Assembly: GCA_039619475.1 (NCBI GenBank)
Contig: CM077116.1
Location: forward strand, 171,199,363 to 171,263,362
Length of the DNA stretch: 64,000 bases
Direction: 5' to 3'
Source: Icerya purchasi
Taxonomy: Eukaryota > Arthropoda > Insecta > Hemiptera > Monophlebidae
The notes below the pieces were generated by a model. That model was not told the origin of the DNA and ran no database searches. It saw nothing but the letters and a program-made list of their open reading frames with translations. Shown here piece by piece: positions 23,450 to 34,042 of this stretch (position 1 is the stretch's first letter; the number at the start of each line of letters is the position of its first letter). Position numbers and translations under genes: made by a program.

Positions 23450-24255
23450 CATTTTCGTCTCGCATGTTTTTTTAAAGTTTTTGCGAGCGAATGGATTATG
23501 TGAGAGAGACAAAACAATAGAGTATTCTACAGAAATTTATGTCATGATTTATGGTAGACATTCTGATACCCTTGGAGGGGAAGGAAAGAACTTTCAATTA
23601 AAATAATACGTCCTCTTAAATACATCCTTCATCATTTAATCAATACGGTACAGCTTCATTTCTTCATTTGAATGGAGAACGCAGCTCCACTTTAATCCTT
23701 TCTTTTGAGTCTTACGACCCAAAAGTTCCTTACTCATAAACAGATTAATCCATCGGTTAAGTATAATACATTTGCGTTAAAAAAAAAAAAAATAAGTAAT
23801 GCATAAAATAAAATAGTTTTTATTTTTATTTAAAAACACGGTGCATAGTTACAATTACGTGGAATAAATTGCGCCACACACGTATAAGTATGCAAGAAAT
23901 GGAGTTAACCACCAAATTTGGATTCATTAATTTATTCTCCGCTATCGAAATACACGGTCTCTTTTCTTACAATTTTTTTTTTTTTTTTCGTTTATTCCAA
24001 ACTATAACTAAATTTCGAAACAATTTTTTCATACTTTGAAATTTAGGATAATGAAATAACATATTTGTATTCGAAAAAATCTTAATGTTTAGAATTGTGC
24101 GAATGTAATTTGTAACGTGAAATTTACAGCTGAAATAAACAATAATGAAATAGCAGTTAAATATTATTAATACGAAAAGATTTAAAAGTGAAAATGCTTC
24201 GTTTTTTCCTTTTTTATTATTAGAATCGATTTGTTTTAACGGGAAGCTGTTGTCT
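23450..24255. other. AT-rich non-coding sequence
   Basis: Poly-A and poly-T runs (23780-23793, 23972-23988); no gene recognised. Confidence 0.4.
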
Positions 24256-24655
24256 TTTTTTTTCGAAACGGGACCTCGCCATCGAAGGGCATTAATAAGA
24301 ATATGATCAGCAAGAGAAACAATAAAAGAACTAAGAGGAACGACAATAGAGAGGGAGAGACAGAGAGAGATAGAAATGAAACAAACAAAGGTGGTGCTGT
24401 AATAAGTCGTTTAAAGAAATATAAGTAAAGGTAAAAGAAACACGTTCAGAAAACAAAGCGAAGCATTTAAAAAGGATATGATCAAAATAAATTCCTCACT
24501 ATCACTCGGGGAAGGTGGCAGAAGATAATGAGAGTTTGCAAGTGAAAAACAATGATGATACGGAGGAGGGAAAAACGCACCCGAAAAAAAAAAAAAAAAA
24601 TATATATATATAGATATATAACAAGATTGCTTAATGTTGTAAGGAAGAAAAATTA
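24256..24655 (-). mobile_element. possible retrotransposon 3' fragment (minus)
   Basis: Read on the minus strand, the segment ends with cgatggcgaggtcccgtttc, then gaaaaaaaaagac. This is an A-tail preceded by a motif loosely like the I-like family's terminal gttgacgagcc. The upstream 91-codon minus frame is rich in Leu, Phe and Ser, like the decayed C-terminal parts of the other copies. No motif is diagnostic. The right end abuts the Jockey copy that follows. Confidence 0.3.
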
Positions 24656-24659
24656 TAAA

Positions 24660-26150
24660 ACCAAGAATTTTCATCTGATCATACACCAGTAGTAATTATT
24701 ATTAGTGGAAAAATGATATGGAAATTATACTCACCAAAACTGTGCAGTAGGCAAATCGACTAGGATATATTCCGAAAAATGCTGAGTAACAAAATCAACT
24801 TAAAAATTTCACTAAAAACTAAAACAGCTGATGAGGATTTTATAAAAACTGTCGAGGAATCAGCTTGGGCGACTACATCACATAACAAGAAGTACGAAAC
24901 AATCAAATATATTAGCCGGCAGAAATACGTAGAGAAGTTGCTTTGAAATTGCGGAAGATATGGCGAAATAATAGAAATCCGATAGACAAAACTAGATTAA
25001 ATAACCAAACAAAGCGAGCAAAGTAACTGCTACAGAATCACAAAAATAAAACATTCAGTGAATACTTATTTAAACTTGTCACCCACTCCTCAATACGACC
25101 ATTCCCTTTAGAAAGCAACCATTAAAAAGACCGGTAGAAAAACTACATCCAATTAGAAAGTTAAATGGAAAATGGGCTCGAAGTGATCTCGAGAAGGCCG
25201 AAGAATTTGGAAATTATTTTGCTAATGTCTTCGAGACAAATCCTGGAACAGAATCTCTACCATCGCCGCTAAACGATATAGATCAGAGGAATACCGTTAA
25301 ATTTACGTCTTCTGTAGAAATTAAGTCAATAATCCAAACCATGAATCCAAATAAATCACCTGTATGCGATCTAATTAATTTCAGGATATTAAAGGAATTA
25401 TGTACCTCACGAAGGTCCTGTCCTGCTAACTTATATATTCAATGCTATACTTCGATTACGATATTTTCCTATCCAGCTGAAGTTTTCACAAATTATAGTA
25501 GCAAAGAAACCGCAAAAACCTGCAGAGGAACTAACATCATGTCGACCAATCTCTCTTTTTCCGGTGCTTTCTAAAGTATAATATTAAAAAGAATGAAACA
25601 ATTCCTGGAAGGTGGAAATTTAATACCGGAACATCAGTTTGGATTTCGAGCTGGTCATGGAACTGTAGAGCAGGTACACACCGTATAGTCAATATTATTG
25701 AACAGTCCGTCGAGGCTGAAAAAATATTGTTAAACAGGCGTTTGACAGAGTCCCACCTTCCATATCAGTTTTTTTAAATTATTTAAATCTTACCTTAGTG
25801 AACGATATCGTGTGGTTAAGTATGGAGATGAAGAATCTCGATTGCATCCGATAAAAGCTGGTGTAACACCTCAAGGTAGCATACTGGGACCGGTTCTTTA
25901 CTTAATTTATACAACGGATATACCTATGCCAAAGAACGCGGATGATACAGCAGTGATTTGTTCAGATTTGTCGCTAGAAAATGTCGCAATAAACCTACAA
26001 TCAGCTGTTAATACACTCTCAATATGGTTCAAGCGGCGACGAATAATAATCAACGAGAAAAAATCTGCCCATGTAATATTTACAAATAAAACAATCTGCA
26101 ATGTCAAAAATATTCATATTAACAAAAAAAAGAATGAGGGAGAAGAACAG
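24660..26150 (+). mobile_element. Jockey-clade retrotransposon, end of EN through RT
   Basis: 5'-truncated LINE. It opens with the last box of the endonuclease domain, SSDHTPVVIII, near 24670-24700. The EN-RT linker follows (KINLKISLKTK, EESAWATTS), then a WARSDLEKAEEFGNYFANVF block near 25170-25230, as is usual just before Jockey RT. RT boxes follow in several frames: MNPNKSPVCDLIN, then GFRAGHGTVEQ near 25640, and GVTPQGSILGPVLY near 25858. Stops and frameshifts make it non-functional. It breaks off near 26140, so the C-terminus and native 3' UTR are missing. Confidence 0.85.
25341..25574 (+). pseudogene. Jockey RT motif-1 region
   Basis: The open segment begins MNPNKSPVCDLINFRILKEL, matching the LNP.KSPG.D.I....LKEL box at the start of Jockey RT. 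A frame slip near residue 25 corrupts the rest (the expected TYLFNAILRF..P..WK reads through in another frame). The ATG is internal. Confidence 0.8.
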
Positions 26151-26159
26151 GTTGAATAA
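25812..26159 (+). pseudogene. Jockey RT palm region (GVTPQGS to thumb)
   Basis: 115-codon open segment. TPQGSILGPVLYLIYTTDIP is RT motif 4, and NADDTAVICS retains an ADD catalytic box (motif 5), though the first position is Asn-Ala instead of Phe/Tyr-Ala. IWFKRRRIIINEKKSAHVIF is the W..KW.I..N..KS..V.F box. The frame ends in Lys/Glu-rich non-homologous sequence at about residue 107, marking the break of the element. Confidence 0.85.
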
Positions 26160-26415
26160 TAAGATGGAGAAAAGAATATGTGTTATTAAGGTTTTTGTCT
26201 TTTTTTTTCGATTATTTTTATTACGAATACAAAATTAAACATTCTTTTGAATGAAGTTTTTCAGCCGAGCGTTAGGCTTAATCTTTGTCAAAGTAAGTGC
26301 CGTATTAATTGTATATTTTTCAATGAGGAAGTTTATTTACTTCTTTCCTTACCTTTTGTTTCTGGGTAAAGGTCCTTGGTTGACGAGCCCAAAAAAAAAA
26401 AAAAAAAAAAAGGAA
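26160..26415 (+). mobile_element. I-like family 3' terminus with poly-A
   Basis: Carries the clearest copy of the family's terminal motif: gtttctgggtaaaggtcctt, then ggttgacgagcc (26378-26389), followed by a pure A-run (26391-26411). The same block closes the fragment at 11.2-11.6 kb. No coding is recognisable upstream, so this is a heavily 5'-truncated insertion whose left end is somewhere between 26150 and 26300. Confidence 0.6.
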
Positions 26416-26419
26416 TTTT

Positions 26420-26940
26420 ATTAACAAATGCAACACGGGACAGACGATCAACTCATTCATTTCGATTAATTTTTTCAAAAAGCTTTTATCGAAATAGCGC
26501 TCGTATATTTCAGATTTTTATGAGAGGATGACTACTGCAATCATTTTCAAACGCAGCCGGAACAATCAGACCGAAACATCATAAACCCAGAAGCTTTTAC
26601 TATTTCTGCTGGGACACGTGTGTGTATGCCAGTTGTTAGATCTGAAACATACCCTTAGAACATTACTTTTTTGAACATTTTTATTTAACTCCGCCGCGTA
26701 TGTGTCTACCTAAACAAACGAAATCTTGTGACTGAAAAATCCGAGCCACAGTTCGATAAAACGGATGACTTTTTTTATAAATAATATCGATTTTGTGTAT
26801 TACGAAGACACAGATTAGGCAAACGAATAGCGCTCGATAACCGTAACGAGTAAATACATGTGATCACGGTATAAATAGTATCATATTTTCAGAAAAATAA
26901 ATACAAGCGGGTAACCTTTTCAATAATAATATTGAAAAGT
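26420..26940. other. AT-rich non-coding sequence
   Basis: No gene or repeat recognised. Confidence 0.4.
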
Positions 26941-26946
26941 AAGCCG

Positions 26947-27104
26947 GCTACTGTGACGTAGTTGGTTTGGTAGTGGTGTCTTGTCTAGCTAAGACCTGAT
27001 ATCCCGTTGCCGTAAATTGGAACTTGCAAAAATTTTATTTGCACCGTGTTAATAATGTCTATAATAACGGCGTCAAAAAAAAAAAATAAATAAATAAATA
27101 AACA
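26947..27104 (+). mobile_element. tRNA-like SINE, copy 1
   Basis: Aligns over its whole length with 35862-36003. An A-box-like gacgtagttggtttggtagt (26954-26973) is followed at tRNA-like spacing by a degenerate B-box region (agacctgatatcccg), then gccgtaaattgg. The end aatgtctataataacggcgtc leads into an A-rich tail with TAAA repeats. Both copies share head, box spacing, end motif (cg-cgtc) and poly-A. The source tRNA is not identified. Confidence 0.6.
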
Positions 27105-27247
27105 CTTATTTATTTATTTGCGAAAAACAACTCGCAATTTTTGTATTAATAAACTACAACTAAACTAGACAAAAATGTTTTGTTTAAAAACGTATCTTGT
27201 AAATGTACTAAGAAGTAAAAAATGAGTTCTTTTTTGGAATGATAATT

Positions 27248-27540
27248 TTTTTTTTTTTTTTTTTTTTACCTTACACTATACCAGCACCGAGTGCCATAAC
27301 CAGCGATGATGATTAGAAAGGAAGTAGAGGAGGAAAACAGGGAAGGGAAGGAAAGGAAGGAGAGAAAAGAGGAATAGAGGGAGATAAAAAGTTAATGCGT
27401 CTAAAAACTCCAATGAGTTTAAGTAGCAGCGATGAGGGTGAAAATATCTGGAGCAGTTGCCTTGAAATTGCATAATACCAATGTAGTGCCAACAGGCTGA
27501 TTACGCCCATTTCATCAGGTGATCGGCAGGGCGTCCCGAC
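27248..27540 (-). mobile_element. retrotransposon 3' end with poly-A tail (minus)
   Basis: The poly-T at 27248-27267 is the A-tail of a minus-strand insertion. Read on that strand, the body starts near gtcgggacgccctgccgatc (27540) and ends in ggcactcggtgctggtatag, then tgtaaggt and the tail. Two 65-codon minus frames are Pro/Leu/Phe-rich and not diagnostic. It may be the 3' UTR of an unnamed LINE or a SINE. Its link to the Jockey copy 0.7 kb to the right is unproven. Confidence 0.45.
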
Positions 27541-27544
27541 ACCA

Positions 27545-28080
27545 CTTCCGTTTTTTAAATCTCCTGGGAGGATTTCCTGGTAGGCTGCGCGTGTGCATTC
27601 GGTTTATATTTGGATTTGAACTGAATTGCAACTTGTCGAAAAACCGTTGGTATTGCTGGACGTACCCTTCTTTGACGTATGGTATGTTGTGTCCCGGCCG
27701 TCATAACTTTCCGTTTCGATGCGCCGCGGCACTAATATTTACAAATACGCTGATGTAAGCTAATTTAACCGTTGTCATCGCGATCGGCTCGTTATTCTCA
27801 CGTCCGATTAATAAATAACCGAGCCTATGTATTTTCCCTTTTTGTCACGTACCGTTCAATAGCGCTTGCTATATAAGATATAATTATTTACTGATAAATT
27901 AAGATTTGTATCCTGGGCGTTACCCGAATTGTTCGATACCGTATCCAGTCTGCCCGGTTGACACTAAAGTTTATCTTTGGCTGTTTTAATCGGTGGTAAT
28001 TTAGGACTTAGGATTATCGGTAATTGATCAGTTCGCGTAATCGCGACGTCTCCGATGTTATCATAGTTTATAATAATAAA
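27545..28080. other. No recognised gene
   Basis: Less AT-rich than average. It might be 3' UTR of the Jockey copy to its right or unrelated sequence; no motif decides. Confidence 0.35.
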
Positions 28081-29590
28081 CGAGATATTAAGTTCAGTTA
28101 GTCTCTTTATTAAAATACAGTTAACTCGAGAATTAGATCGTCGTCGTAGTAACTCCGTCGGGAATACAACAGGTATTTGTAAGTCGGTATGAAGCGTTGA
28201 ATTCGAGATGTATTTTGGAGCAGATGCGATAGAGCGCAGTATCTTGGACTGCTGCTACTGGATCCTTAGGAGGTTGCTTTTACACGTGTTACCGTATAAT
28301 TCTATGCTATATTTCCAAATTGGCGCCACAATTGAAAGATAGATGTTCCGCTTAGATTTAAGGTGCAGTGTTGATTTTGCAGACGGCAGAGGGTAAAGTA
28401 GTCTAGTGCAAGCTATTATCTTTTTTCTAGTTTGAGCTACATGATAACGACACGTCAGCCGTCTATCCATATATAAGCCGAGGTACTTGACAACATCTGT
28501 CTGCGGAATTTCTGCCTCGTGCAGTTTTAAACTAGGGCACGTAACCTGCTTGGTGGTGAACGTGATATGCTGACTTTTTGACGGGTTAAATACTATACGC
28601 CAGTTCTGAGCCCATTCCGATATTCTATTTAAATGAATCTGCGCTGCTAAATTGGCATGGAACGGGTTACTGTTAGCCGCGAGAATGGCTATGTCGTCCG
28701 CAAATGTCGCCAGGATGGTTTGACTCGATGTGGGTATGTCGGCGGTGAAGATGGAGTAGAGCAACGGACCAACTATACTACCCTGCGGCACGGATGATGC
28801 GATACTGAACTCCTCCGACAGCGTCTCGTTTATTCTTACAAAATATGAACGACCGGACAAATACGCTTTAAAGAACGCACAGAGTTTTTCGGGGAGAAAC
28901 TGACGTAACTTGAAGAGCAGACCTGGGTGCCAGACCCTGCCAAACGCTTGGGAGACGTCTAAGAAGACCGCAGAGCATATTTCTTCTTTTTCGAGTGCAG
29001 CAGATATCCCGTCGACCAGCCTGTGACACTGCTGTATTGTTGAATGCGCATTACGAAACCCGAACTGGTGATTCGGGATTAGATTGATCTTTTGAATAAG
29101 CGATTCAACGCGTTTTGACACTAGCCTTTCCAGAGTTTTTGAAAGCGAGGGAAGAAGACTGATCGGACGGTAGGAAGTTGTTGCAGTTTGCGGCTTGCCT
29201 GATTTATGCAACATGATGATGACCGACTTTTTCCAATTCTTTGGAAAGTATCCCAGCCTCATTATGCTGTTAAAAATACAATACACGAGCACAATTGCCT
29301 TCTTTGGCAGGTGTGATAAGATATCTGTAGTTATCCCGTCCAGACCTGGCGCCTTTTTTTGCGGGGCCGATAGAATAGATTGCAGTACTTCTTTCGGCGA
29401 GAAGTATTTTATGGTTCCCTGCGACGTTGGTTGTTTACGTAAAGCATCTTCCACAAATTCTGAGTGATCACTGTTTGCATCAGGATTGGGTTTGAATAAT
29501 TTAAAAATCGAAACGAGGTCCCCACTTTCGGGAATTTCACGAAGTACGTTTATTTCTCTTACATATTTAGTTATTTGTCTGATAACCTAT
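28080..29590 (-). mobile_element. Jockey-clade retrotransposon RT, best-preserved copy
   Basis: On the minus strand a single frame can be followed from the stop near 29588 down to about 28080 with only one nonsense codon (TAG at about 28252-28254). Upstream of the RT core the frame reads REINVLREIPESGDLVSIFK and PNPDANSDHSEF, corresponding to the EN-RT linker. Past the TAG it continues QQSKILRSIASAPKYISNST and LHTDLQIPVV, the normal C-terminal box of Jockey ORF2. ORF1 and EN are absent, so it is 5'-truncated. Near-intact coding implies a younger insertion than its neighbours. Confidence 0.9.
28255..29454 (-). CDS. Jockey-type reverse transcriptase (partial ORF2)
   Basis: 399 uninterrupted codons of an RNA-directed DNA polymerase that would copy element RNA at the target site. 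The nominal start is an internal GTG; real coding continues upstream. RT boxes in order: SAPQKKAPGLDGI (about residues 29-41), SYRPISLLPSLSKTLERL (about 94-111), HQFGFRNAHSTIQQCHRL (about 129-146), AVFLDVSQAFGRVWHPGL (motif A with catalytic Asp), SVPQGSIVGPLLYSIF (motif B), ATFADDIAIL (motif C, both Asp present), WRIVFNPSKSQHITF (motif D) and VKYLGLYMDRRLTCRYH (motif E). All catalytic aspartates remain. One odd residue is Gly in AFGRVW, where Asp (AFDRVW) is usual. Lacking EN and ORF1, it is not an autonomous element. Confidence 0.93.
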   Translation of the reverse strand: MEDALRKQPTSQGTIKYFSPKEVLQSILSAPQKKAPGLDGITTDILSHLPKKAIVLVYCIFNSIMRLGYFPKNWKKSVIIMLHKSGKPQTATTSYRPISLLPSLSKTLERLVSKRVESLIQKINLIPNHQFGFRNAHSTIQQCHRLVDGISAALEKEEICSAVFLDVSQAFGRVWHPGLLFKLRQFLPEKLCAFFKAYLSGRSYFVRINETLSEEFSIASSVPQGSIVGPLLYSIFTADIPTSSQTILATFADDIAILAANSNPFHANLAAQIHLNRISEWAQNWRIVFNPSKSQHITFTTKQVTCPSLKLHEAEIPQTDVVKYLGLYMDRRLTCRYHVAQTRKKIIACTRLLYPLPSAKSTLHLKSKRNIYLSIVAPIWKYSIELYGNTCKSNLLRIQ

Positions 29591-29591
29591 T

Positions 29592-30975
29592 TTATTATTA
29601 AAATAACGACGCTTTTAAGCGTAATTTTGAATTTCACCGATTGTTTTTGTGAGATTAGGAATAATTGAACGTATTAGAAATATAGTATTCTAAAATTTTA
29701 AGACCTAATATAATCAGATGTTAAATGCCGACCTACATGCGATGTAAATTATATTTTCCAAATAATTTACCCGAATTTAAGAACTCCAAATGAAGTAACA
29801 GAAAAATATTGTTCCGTAATACGACAAATCAACTCCTTAAGAGGTTATACGTTTTATTCCTTGTCGTTTTACTTATAAATACTAATGAAATTATAAACAC
29901 AATAAAAAACATTTAAATTGAATATAAATACCATAGAAACCTTTTTCAGTAATTTCCTGTTTTTGGCTGGAAATTAATGTATTTTATTTTCTATTCTCCA
30001 ATTGAAAATGGGCGATATTATATTCGGTTTCTAGAATAATCATTTATACTCAACTTAAATGTTTATTATTGTACTGATAATTTTATTATTTCATTAACTT
30101 TTTCCGCTCTTTACTTTGCTAAATTAGTCACTGGACGAGGAGGAGAACACCGTAACTGTATCACCTTATCGTATTACGAGTGTGTTACATATTTAATTAA
30201 CTAGTCAACGGTTTTGTCCGAACACCGACCACTACTGATTAATTGGTTGTTATAGGAAATCGTTTTCGGAAGAAGTAAACTTTTACAAAGTAAAGCCAAG
30301 GCTGTTGCTGGATAATTCGACAGCTCGTTATAAAATAACTATCAAACCGCCTAAAAGGCACGGAGATGCTCGTCACAGAGCTAACGGCGCTTGCTCGTCC
30401 GATTCATCTAGCGGTCATCCTGATGGGTTAGTTAAGCAGCGGCTTTAGTGTGTCATGTCGCTAGCTCACGCTTAGGCCTGTGTCAAGTTGTGCGCACTTC
30501 TCTAGTATGCTTTGCTTTCACTAACGCGTAACTTTTCGGAGCAATAATAATTAATAATTTTTGATGTTTTTTTTTTGGATTTTTAGAATAAACTGTTTTT
30601 TAGTTTATTGTGTTATTTTTCGCATAATGATGCAGATGATCTGTAACTTCTTTGAAAACTTTAAAAGATAAACCCACTTCTCTCGTTTGGTCGTTTTGAC
30701 AAACGCGTTAAAGAATCTTTGTCAGTCTTACTAAAATATTCACATGGATCAGATTCTCCTGAACATTGTCTAATAATATAAAACTTCAGCTTATCTGGTT
30801 TCTTAGGTAGAATTATATTATTTTAAACTAATACAACAAGTAAAATACATATATATATATATACATATACATATAAACTTGGCCATTTTGGCCTCGCAAG
30901 GGGCTGCATACCTTGACCCCTCTTACTTACATTTCTATCTCTTTCTCTTCTGTATTTTATATAAAATGATCAAAA
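29592..30975. other. AT-rich non-coding sequence
   Basis: No gene recognised. A less AT-rich block at about 30290-30530 shows no motif. An (AT)n run is at 30847-30870. Confidence 0.4.
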
Positions 30976-30979
30976 TTTG

Positions 30980-31105
30980 CAACGTAATTCTAAATCGGTC
31001 CATATGAATATAATAACATAATCACAGAAATCCTATAAAATATAACAAACGTTACATAAAATTGGGACATTTTTTCTAATGGGGGGTAGCCTAAGAATTA
31101 CGTTG
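30980..31105. mobile_element. tiny MITE-like element with 12-bp perfect inverted termini
   Basis: caacgtaattct (30980-30991) and agaattacgttg (31094-31105) are perfect reverse complements enclosing a 126-bp unit without coding. An aatt follows the right end and precedes the left end loosely. Short termini alone could be chance; the perfect 12-bp pairing is the only evidence. Confidence 0.35.
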
Positions 31106-31142
31106 TAATTAATATATATATATATATATCTATATATATATA
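31106..31142. repeat. (TA)n microsatellite
   Basis: Interrupted TA dinucleotide run directly right of the inverted terminus at 31105. Confidence 0.85.
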
Positions 31143-31765
31143 TTGCCGTATCTTCAGTAAAGCAGGTTAGTTCTGTCAAATATGAGGAAACAGGACATCC
31201 TGTTTAACTTCCTTTGCAGTTCTGTCATTGGTCAGTATGCTGCAGTCTGTTCGTTCACGTCTAAATGACCAACAATTTCATATTTTGTAATAGGCTCTGC
31301 AGTTACACACATCTTACAAAAAAAGAAAACATAATATCGAGATCAAATTAAGTAATGTAAAAATAAATCTTTCAAATTTTTTTTACACTTTAACTAGTAT
31401 TATATTAAACGAAATAATGATTAAATTTTATGAAAATTAATTTAGCTTATACAACCGGTGTCTAAATTTTACAAAATAGTACGCACGCTAGAATTAATTT
31501 ACATACCAAACCATTTATGTAGCAACATTACCTCGTATCGTCCTCTACAAATCGAATAATGCAGATATTTAGACGTCAATCATATCTTCCTTTAATATTC
31601 TTTTCCTTCTGTTGAAGAACGTCGTGCATTCTTATCCGCTAAAACATAGGTTTCTTCCTATATTTTTTGTTGTAATGTTCTATCTCTATCCATCGTACCG
31701 GTTGATTTCTTCATATTACCAATATATATCAGAATATTTTCGTCTTCCTTATTGCTGTTTTATAT

Positions 31766-32125
31766 TCACAGCCAAGCTGATGGCCATCCAACATTAAACA
31801 AAGTAAAAAAAAAACACGAAATCGATTTAAAGAAATAGTTTTTAAAAATTTTCACCGACCCCGAAAGTAAGTTTCCCGAATTAATATCTTTATCCAAAAA
31901 TAATTCCGATTGCTTTTCTGGAGAAAAATGGTAATTTCCTGGAATATTTGTGAGACATTTTTTAACAAAAAAGCCGGAACTTAAACTGTGGGCTATATTA
32001 ACCAAACTAAAAATATCCTTATATGATCTGCGCAACAAACCTGAAATGATAAGTAACGAAAAAAAGCCGTCGGTGGCGTATGAAGCTCTAATAGTACCCT
32101 GTAATACGTGCGACCCATAGGTCAC
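31766..32125 (-). pseudogene. I-like RT C-terminal (post-palm) fragment
   Basis: 119 open codons on the minus strand. The pattern TYGSHVLQGTIRASYATDGF, then FSLLIISGLLRRSYKDIFSL and VNIAHSLS, follows the I-type tail in which MDYGS.VY is followed by a LGA.RTSP..SL...SG..PL..RR...L.YI box. The RTSP equivalent is degraded (ASYATDGFF). No RNase H could be followed further downstream. It is one of several isolated scraps of this region. The call is by pattern, so moderate. Confidence 0.45.
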
Positions 32126-32428
32126 TTAGGTCTTTTCAGTTAACGGGCTGCGAGGTAAACTTTTCAATTTCAGTTTTGACTCTTTTAGCCTTATTATTCG
32201 TTTCAATTTAAGAAGTAATAAACTGAATTTCGATTTAGCCGGAACTATCCGGGGCAATTAAGAATGACAAGAAAATAGTTTCAACAGTTCTGGTGGAAGT
32301 TAAAAATGGCACAAGGTTTATTTGTAGGAGCGTCCAGGACAATGCAGTGGGAGTCTATAGCTCTTTTTCAAGAATATGCCATTTAAAGGCATTATTAAGT
32401 AAGTTATTATTATTATTTCGAATGGGTT

Positions 32429-32749
32429 TTGAACACGGGATTACAAAACTATAATGCTACGCATCTACGTCAAGGATGCGCCTCAAACTTCACGTATATC
32501 TTGGACCGATCTGTTGAAGGTTTTGCTTGGGCAGTTGCGGATGATATGTTTGATCGATTTTTGTGGGTTGTCGCAGTCGCAAGCGGCGTCATTTTTCAGT
32601 TTCTACCGCTCCAACAGTTCATTGCATTGTCTTTTTCCTATCCGGATACAATTTAACTGTACTCAACCTTTGTGAGGAAGCTCGAAACCTTTTACTGTGA
32701 TGTCAGGATAAACGACCAGTTTCCGATGATCGCGGTTTGTTATGTCTAA
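32429..32749 (+). pseudogene. DEG/ENaC (pickpocket)-like N-terminal fragment, one stop
   Basis: In one frame the segment reads CASNFTYILDRSVEGFAWAV, ADDMFDRFLWVVAVASGVIF and, after an in-frame TAA (32654-32656), TFVRKLETFYCDVRINDQFP then MIAVC. This recalls the start of insect pickpocket channels: a S.HG box, a charged helix, an ERxxW-type entry into the first transmembrane segment (RFLWVVAVASGVIF), then the extracellular ..FPA.T.C box. The stop and short length mean either a decayed copy or a misread exon; no GT donor is clear right after the Cys. The assignment is by pattern only. Confidence 0.4.
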
Positions 32750-32969
32750 ACAGAGCAGCGTTGAGAAACCCACACTAGAAAAGATAATATTTTATATGAT
32801 AAAAAAAATCGATATTTTCTAAACACATAAATAAAGAAGCCATATATGTCTGCTATAAAGTCGAAGTTATTTGATAATGAATTTAATTGCGAAGGTCACT
32901 GTTAAGACATCGGAAGTCCAAATCACCGTTCGAATCTTCTTAGAACCCATTTCGTGGCTATCACGCGGT

Positions 32970-33190
32970 TGCCCATTGGACATCTCTTTGATCCACAACT
33001 ACCTTTTACTTGCCCTTGAGCTTCTCACTGTCTGTTCCTTTTGTTCTCTTTCTCCTGCTCCCCTAATAATACACCTCCTTGAGTGTTTTTCTTTTGTTCC
33101 TTAATGCATTCATTTCTAAAATAACGTCTTTGCAGTCATCTCTGTCTAACTCTCCTTTTAGTACGGCAAACACTATTCTGTCTCCGTGTA
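32970..33190 (+). mobile_element. I-like retrotransposon 3' scrap (plus)
   Basis: acaactaccttttacttgcc and cttgagcttctcactgtctg align with the minus-strand copy at 33.77-34.02 kb (attattacttactgtcactt and gagcttcttagctttttcc). The two scraps thus belong to one family in opposite orientation, 0.6 kb apart. The frame at 32871-33104 gives only Leu/Phe/Ser-rich sequence. Confidence 0.4.
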
Positions 33191-33764
33191 ATTAGTTTAT
33201 TGCAAGAATTCAAAACAAAATAAAAAAATATACGCATATCTCGAAATTACCGTTGCTAGTCGAATCAGTACAGTAAAGGATTTCAACATGATTAATTCCA
33301 GCGCTGAAGACTTTCTATTAACTGGAGTGAGTAAACTTATGAACGTTTTTCAAAATTATACATGTACACTTGAGTTGTTATTTTTAAGCACTTATGTGAA
33401 ACTCATCATTAAAAAAATCTCGTGATCTACATCACAATGTTCTTGTATTTGTTAAACATTATACCAAAAACAAAAATTTATCAAAATTGTAAATAATATT
33501 TGTTGACAAGGACTTAATTATCGTCGGTGGTTTTGTTTTTTTTTGGGGGCGGGGGATATCCCGATATCTACTTTATTATATAGATATTCCCTGGTTTTTA
33601 ATTAAATATATAAAGTTTTAATCTAATTGTTTTAATCGCAGGTTGAAACCGTCACGTTTTCTTCTTTTTTTTTCGGGAAATTGAAAATTTATAGATGTAA
33701 AATATTACAAAAATTATCAGTATATAAAAAGGATTTGACTTACTTGATATTATAAAAAGTCACC

Positions 33765-34024
33765 CTTTTTTTTTTTTTTTCTTCTTTGACACATCAACGA
33801 AGAACCACCTCCCAGAAGCAATATGGAAGGGAAAGAGTCAGTTAGGTAAAGATTCTGTCAGACACTGATAGTATAAATACGCTGAGAGCCGGAACGATAT
33901 GGAAAGTGGAAAAAGCTAAGAAGCTCAAGTGACAGTAAGTAATAATGCATGACAGAACGTTCAGCATATAGGGATAGACACTCGTAAAATACATAATTAG
34001 AGTCACAGAAGGTCTCATAGTCAA
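33765..34024 (-). mobile_element. I-like family 3' end with poly-A (minus)
   Basis: The poly-T at 33766-33780 is the A-tail of a minus-strand insertion. On that strand the end reads cttctgggaggtggttcttc, then gttgatgtgtcaaag and the tail. This is a decayed form of the gggtaaaggtccttggttga...A(n) terminus seen at 26.36-26.41 kb. The right edge lies just before the foldback element at 34.04 kb. Confidence 0.5.
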
Positions 34025-34042
34025 CTTGAACTTATTTATATT

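Noticed and set aside
26947..27010. A functional tRNA gene
   Set aside because: The box-A/box-B-like spacing is present but no cloverleaf with acceptor stem can be drawn, and the segment continues into a poly-A tail shared with another locus; called SINE.
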